From Symbiobacteriaceae bacterium (GTDB taxonomy: Bacteria > Bacillota > JAAYKD01 > WRDA01), in NCBI GenBank assembly GCA_009783675.1, contig WRDA01000090.1, forward strand, positions 1-6,261: a DNA stretch of 6,261 nucleotides, read 5' to 3'. Each line of letters starts with the position of its first letter. The first letter of the stretch is position 1. Shown one piece after another: positions 1 through 3,705 of the stretch. The position numbers were made by a program, and so were the translations under genes. The notes under the pieces were generated by a model. The model was not told the DNA's origin and did not search any database. It saw nothing but the letters and a program-made list of their open reading frames with translations.

Positions 1-95
1 GGGGTGTAGGCTAGTGGAGTAAGAATCTCGCCGAGTGCTGCGAACATATCGCTCTCCGATGAATTGACGCAATCGGGTCCAGTGTCTATATGCAT
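1..95 (-). CDS. Possible 5' end of an unknown gene, cut by window edge
   Basis: Downstream of the SH3 gene a frame with ATG at 95 (and GTG at 98) is open to the left edge: MHIDTGPDCVNSSESDMF and on. The composition looks protein-like and acidic, but the piece is too short to assign. The same frame is open upstream to a stop near 142, overlapping the end of the SH3 gene. It could instead be the continuation of that gene after a frameshift. No clear ribosome binding site is seen. Confidence 0.2.
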   Translation of the reverse strand, partial: MHIDTGPDCVNSSESDMFAALGEILTPLAYT

Positions 96-114
96 CACAT
101 AACCGGTTCTTATA

Positions 115-624
115 TCATTGCCAGGCAAATCTCTCGGCTTCGATAGTTACAGCAGTGATTGGTCTCTTGCCTAATCCACTACACGTAAATACCCTGACCA
201 TATGTATCCTAATAATATCCTGCCATCCTACAGCGCACCATCCGTCGGAGACCAAATCCCGATAATATACGACGGCATCTGGTATAAGCATGAATTTCAT
301 AGAGCCTCTGTTTTTCGGGTGTGCAGAGTAAATTGTTTCGGTGCCATGTACCTGAAGTATGCTGTTAGCTTTAACAGGCTTCAAGTTGCTGCTAAGCAAA
401 TACCCTTCATGGCTTGCGAACTTTACATAGCAAAACTCTTCAGATATAGACCCAAAGACCTGCACGAGAGCACCCTTCTCAATTGTTCCTAGAGACCGAG
501 CACCAGCTTTGGCAACGGTTCGCAGCTGCATCGCCTCTATTGTGTAATAGGCATTGGTCTGAGCTGATGTACCATTACCTAACCTATACAATGAAATAAG
601 CGAAAGGATGATGATGATTATCAA
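115..624 (-). CDS. Small membrane-anchored bacterial SH3-domain protein, start uncertain
   Basis: As drawn it starts at a TTG (624) and has 169 residues ending TGA at 117-115. Residues 1-15 (IIIIILSLISLYRLG) are a hydrophobic helix, so the rest should lie outside the membrane. Residues about 27-84 match a bacterial SH3 (SH3b) domain: LRTVAKAGARSLGTIEKGA, then YVKFASHEGYLLSSNLKPV. Such domains bind cell-wall peptides or proteins. The second half (about 88-148, with VVYYRDLVSDGWCAVGW) could be a second, diverged SH3 unit; this is uncertain. The frame stays open upstream of the TTG to a stop at 726-724 and encodes a polar, cytoplasmic-looking leader (EKQLPYSQPTYQDIPRNRQG). The natural start may therefore lie near 724 in a shifted frame. 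It could be a wall-associated accessory or immunity-type protein of the RHS locus; no direct evidence for that. Confidence 0.6.
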   Translation of the reverse strand: MIIIIILSLISLYRLGNGTSAQTNAYYTIEAMQLRTVAKAGARSLGTIEKGALVQVFGSISEEFCYVKFASHEGYLLSSNLKPVKANSILQVHGTETIYSAHPKNRGSMKFMLIPDAVVYYRDLVSDGWCAVGWQDIIRIHMVRVFTCSGLGKRPITAVTIEAERFAWQ

Positions 625-694
625 TGCGACAGAAGAGCTAGATTCACCATGTGTTCCTTGTCTGTTCCTCGGGATATCCTGATAAGTAGGCTGA

Positions 695-928
695 CTATAT
701 GGTAATTGCTTTTCCGCTATCCATTATCGTTGCTGTATAATAAAGTATGGTTTCTCTAATAACTTCTTTCTCGGTATGCTCTCCTCGCTCCCTACCTCCC
801 CTCTCCCTTCGCATTCCTTGACCTGCCTGTGAAAGGTAAGGTGGAAACCTCTCAAGCAACTTGTGCATGATAGCCTGAGCGATGGCAACTTGTTCTTCTG
901 GGTTATCTCTGCCCTTATCTGCAACGTC
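695..928 (-). other. Unassigned open stretch between helicase remnant and SH3 gene
   Basis: After a TAG at 931-929 this frame is open for 77 codons to a TAG at 697-695. It has a plausible protein character: NPEEQVAIAQAIMHKLLERF would form an amphipathic helix, followed by a charged Arg/Glu/Gly run and VIRETILYYTATIMDSGKAI. Internal ATG codons occur, for example at the MHKLLERF position. I do not recognise a family. The end overlaps the upstream extension of the SH3 gene in another frame, so it may be a separate small gene, the decayed N-terminal part of the SH3 protein, or chance. No ribosome binding site stands out. Apart from this I see nothing in 625-932. Confidence 0.25.
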
Positions 929-932
929 CTAC

Positions 933-1645
933 TCATCTCCTCTGCAGCGGGCTGCCGAATCGCAGGCTGCGCTCCGTAGCATATCCCTCGAACTGAATGA
1001 TGTATTTGTGCTCCTCTTCGTCGACAACGGAGATGCGACCGGTGCCGAAGATGGGGTGGAAGATCGTGTCATCCACGCTGAACTGTTTTTGCTGCAGGCT
1101 GGTCTGGCGCTGGACCAGGCGATTGGCCTGGGCTTCCAACTCGGATCGCAGTGCAACTACATACTCCAGGTTCTCCTTGCCGACATTGAAGACGAATCGG
1201 GAGGGATGGCGAAAGCCTTCGTCAATATGGTACCCTTCCGCATCGCTGAGGGACAAACCATACTCCGCTCTGGTCATAGCCACATAGGCAAAGCGACGTT
1301 CTTCTTCCATCTCTTCTGGAGTAGTCGTGTTGCGGGAAGGAAAGATCTCTTCGTTTAGTCCACAGACGAATACGAAAGAGAACTCCAGGCCCTTGGCAGC
1401 ATGAATTGTCATTAGACGCACAGTTTCTCTGGCTGCCGATCGGTCTTCGCTGGTTAACAGGGAGACATGGTCCAAATAATCCTGCAAGCGGACATCCTCT
1501 CCGGCGGTCATCTCGTAATCGTAGATCCCCCGCTTTAGCTCTACCAGGTTATTCAAGCGATCTTCGTCCCCCTGGGCCTCAGCAGTTCTTCGTAGCCGCT
1601 TTCCAGCAACAGCCTCTGCAGAAAACCGGAAACCGTAGATCGGAG
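933..1645 (-). pseudogene. UvrD/PcrA-type DNA helicase, C-terminal fragment with frameshift
   Basis: The visible part is the end of a superfamily 1 helicase, a 3'-5' ATP-driven DNA unwinding enzyme of repair and replication. Reading from 1645, SGFLQRLLLESGYEELLR joins, after a one-base loss near 1576, to QGDEDRLNNLVELKRG. The rest is the 2A-domain part: motif V region VRLMTIHAAKGLEF, motif VI EEERRFAYVAMTRAE, then FRHPSRFVFNV and a tudor-like tail FHPIFGTGRISVVDEEEHKY ending SPLQRR and TGA at 935-933. The tail ends where family members end. Walker A and B and motifs Ia to IV, about two thirds of a normal protein of 700 or more residues, are missing and replaced by RHS-like sequence. It cannot work as a helicase. 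A TTG at 1556 is the only start in the later frame and is unlikely to be used. Confidence 0.85.
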
Positions 1646-1717
1646 CGGCACCGCTTCATCGAGATGATTGAACGCTGCCGCTTTGATTATCATCAGATGA
1701 CAGTTTTTGGCATAAGC
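1639..1717 (-). other. Junction segment between RHS remnant and helicase remnant, unassigned
   Basis: The frame runs through here without a stop (AYAKNCHLMIIKAAAFNHLD), but I see no convincing match to the RHS insert on one side or to UvrD on the other. The breakpoint that fused the two remnants lies in this segment. No terminal inverted repeat or target duplication is evident. Confidence 0.4.
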
Positions 1718-2150
1718 TGGTTGATTAAGGATCAGGGTTTCTAATCTCTCCTCCAGCAGATCGGATACCTGTAAGATCAGCTGGCTGTCTAAGATGAAGT
1801 AGTCAGTTTCGATGCTCTGCCTGACACCGCCCTGAGAGATAACCATGCCAGCTAAGATAGCGCTAACTCCGGTTTTATAACTTTGTCTAAGAGCTCCAGG
1901 CAGTCACCTGCCTCGATAGAGTTTTGGCCACCATATAGGGTTGTCTGCCCCACAATACAGCGTATCTCTCCGGTGCGGTTACCTTCCTTGTCCCAGGAAT
2001 AGGTGGATAGTCTGTTCTGGTTTTGGTTGGCGATTATCTCTAAGTAGTGGGTTATCGGTTCAGCTTGTCGTAGGCATATGCTTCGCTTTCTTCATTGGGG
2101 CAGCTCTTACCGATGGGGTTGCCTTTGGGGCCATAGGTGAAGCTGCAGGT
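1718..2150 (-). pseudogene. RHS core remnant, frameshifted
   Basis: Translating the minus strand from just after the LRR stop gives SFTYGPKGNPIGKSCPNE and then EAYAYDKLNR. This matches FGYDPNGNLIAKSYPNGE and ETYAYDKLNR of the full RHS gene. A one-base loss near 2055 brings in stops. In the next frame the match resumes with HYLEIIANQNQNRLSTYSWD and KEGNRTGEIR. The Gly/Ser linker of the intact gene is absent. After a second shift near 1860, the remnant reads QSIETDYFILDSQLILQ against QSIEVGYFVLSSAEILT of the intact protein. The piece has neither the start nor the RHS-associated core or DPxGL junction, so it is a middle fragment only. It is therefore not a ready-made orphan toxin cassette. It joins helicase-like sequence on its left within about 80 nt. 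Confidence 0.82.
1939..2150 (-). repeat. Direct repeat, left copy (partner at 5790-6003)
   Basis: This stretch and 5790-6003 align almost base for base on the same strand. By eye the best 110 bases (near 1942-2055) are close to 90 percent identical, with identity falling towards the LRR end. Both encode the YD unit around YAYDKLNR and YSWDKEGNRTGEI. The left copy ends exactly at the stop codon of the LRR gene. The two copies lie about 3.85 kb apart. Confidence 0.85.
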
Positions 2151-3683
2151 CTAGTCTGGTATATCCCACTCATCCAGCGATTTGAAGGGCATCTCCATTT
2201 TGCTGGCAAAGAGTTCAGCCCATGAACCAGGAACACCATAATAAGTAAGCTTTGGAGATGCGAAAAAAACATGATCAGATAAGGTCTGGATTTCCTTCTC
2301 TGGCAGCCTGACTCTCTCCAGATTTGGACAATATGAAAATGCTGCGGCACCTAAGTATCTGAGGGTTTCCGGTAATTTTACTTCTCTAAGCTCGTTGCAC
2401 TTTGTAAATGCCATATACCCTATTAGCCACAAGCCATCATTGAATGTGGCTTCCTTTAGCGACTCACACTTGGCAAAACCTTGAGGAAATATCTCCAGCA
2501 GGCTGCTAGGGAATGTAACATGTTCCAGGTACTTGTTAAATTCAAATGCATCTGCGGTTATATACCTTACTCCCTCAGGTATTTCAAAGAACGACTCCGG
2601 TTTGCTCGCTGGGTACTGAAGTAAATCTGTCAGTTTCTTAGTGAACAATACTCCGTCGACGCTGGTATACTCCGGGTTTTCAGGATCTACATTTATACTC
2701 TCCAGTGCATGATTTGCTGTAAAAGGGCTTCTTGTAAACAAGGGAAGCTCCATCATCATCTCCGAAGTTCTGTAACGCCAGCGTTCTTCACTATAGAACT
2801 CTATTAGGGTCACATTCTTCGAGATGTCAATGGACTTAAGTGAGAAACAAGCAGCGAAAGCACTGTAATCAATCATTGTTACACTTTCGGGAATGTACAC
2901 GCTGGTCAGCGCCGGACATGCATAAAAAATGCCACTGGGAATTATAGATAGTCCTTCTGGTAGTTTTACTTCTTTAAGCTGACTGCAGCTGGAAAAGGCA
3001 TAACGACCTATAGCTGCCACAGTATCAGGTATATCGATCGATACCAAGTTGGATGCAGCAAAAGCATTATCGGCAATGGATAGTATCCCGCAAGGTATCG
3101 TATACCTGTTGTCTAGCCTCCTTGGGGGATAATGAATGAGAGTCGTTCGATCTTTATCGTACAAAACCCCATCTATATCCGAATAGTACGCATTAGCCTC
3201 TGAAACTACGTAGTTCGTAGCCCAGAGTGAGACTAAGGAATTTATTTCGTTAACCGACGCGGAAATGTAGACCACTGGTGTAACGTCGCGTGAGTTACCT
3301 CGACTATACTCGACACTCAGTTTCCTGTTTCTAATCTCAATGCTTTGCAGATTCTCGTTATCGCCGATTACAGAGCGGTTCATTTGCGTAACTTCCCAGA
3401 AAAGAAAGTGCGTAGGCAGGACAATCTCAGTTGCTTCTCCTCTATATTCGGTGACCTTAGCTTCTGTAATGCCTATTATTTGGAAGCGATAATCACCATA
3501 TGGTATCGTTACAGTAGATAGATAATCTACAAGTAGGGCTAAAAGAGAGAGAGAGAAATAGCATATCAGGAACCTAAGTACCTTAGTTCTACGAGAAACA
3601 GGTTTTCTTATCTCACTTGAGTTATTATCAGAAGCATCGGGTGTATTGTGGAGAGGTTCTGTGTCATGTGTTTCCTGATTCAT
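2151..3683 (-). CDS. Membrane-anchored BspA-like leucine-rich-repeat (LRR_5) protein
   Basis: This is a 510-aa protein starting at ATG 3683 and ending TAG at 2153-2151. Residues 1-35 are polar and end in the basic stretch RKPVSRRTK. Residues about 36-58 form one hydrophobic helix (FLICYFSLSLLALLV), so the N-terminus should stay inside and the rest outside the membrane. Two BspA-type repeat blocks follow, at about 162-294 and 338-500. Each opens with the family signature 'DGVL(Y/F)...YP...IP' and continues with units like AFSSCSQLKEVKLPE. The last unit ends PGSWAELFASKMEMPF, the usual close of such proteins, so the C-terminus looks natural. LRR_5 repeats usually bind proteins or surfaces. The gene begins 22 nt after the RHS stop and is probably co-transcribed with it. 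This is the position of an immunity gene in polymorphic toxin loci, so an immunity or partner role is a reasonable guess. No strong Shine-Dalgarno is seen; GGGTAAG about 10 nt upstream is the nearest purine-rich run. Confidence 0.88.
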   Translation of the reverse strand: MNQETHDTEPLHNTPDASDNNSSEIRKPVSRRTKVLRFLICYFSLSLLALLVDYLSTVTIPYGDYRFQIIGITEAKVTEYRGEATEIVLPTHFLFWEVTQMNRSVIGDNENLQSIEIRNRKLSVEYSRGNSRDVTPVVYISASVNEINSLVSLWATNYVVSEANAYYSDIDGVLYDKDRTTLIHYPPRRLDNRYTIPCGILSIADNAFAASNLVSIDIPDTVAAIGRYAFSSCSQLKEVKLPEGLSIIPSGIFYACPALTSVYIPESVTMIDYSAFAACFSLKSIDISKNVTLIEFYSEERWRYRTSEMMMELPLFTRSPFTANHALESINVDPENPEYTSVDGVLFTKKLTDLLQYPASKPESFFEIPEGVRYITADAFEFNKYLEHVTFPSSLLEIFPQGFAKCESLKEATFNDGLWLIGYMAFTKCNELREVKLPETLRYLGAAAFSYCPNLERVRLPEKEIQTLSDHVFFASPKLTYYGVPGSWAELFASKMEMPFKSLDEWDIPD

Positions 3684-3705
3684 GATGCTACTTACCCATT
3701 CGTGG

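Noticed and set aside
202..492. Plus-strand open frame of 96 codons
   Set aside because: It is antisense to the SH3-domain gene, with no recognisable motif or ribosome binding site.
724..936. Minus-strand frame of 70 codons starting ATG in overlap with the helicase stop (ATGA)
   Set aside because: The overlap looks like translational coupling, but the product is low-quality sequence without motifs, and the neighbouring frame (695-928) looks more protein-like. The upstream gene is a dead fragment, so coupling has little meaning.
882..1744. Plus-strand open frames at 882-1358, 997-1287 and 1406-1744
   Set aside because: They lie opposite the clear UvrD motifs V and VI and show no family features.
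1718..2150. Orphan RHS tip/immunity cassette
   Set aside because: Orphan cassettes carry the end of the RHS core with the DPxGL junction and a toxin tip. This piece comes from the middle of the YD array and leads into a helicase fragment.
2255..2275. A-rich run (gcgaaaaaaacatg) as a possible terminator
   Set aside because: It lies inside the LRR coding sequence, with no GC-rich hairpin next to it.
2060..2350. Minus-strand frame of 96 codons across the LRR gene end
   Set aside because: It overlaps the well-supported LRR C-terminus and the RHS remnant in a different frame.
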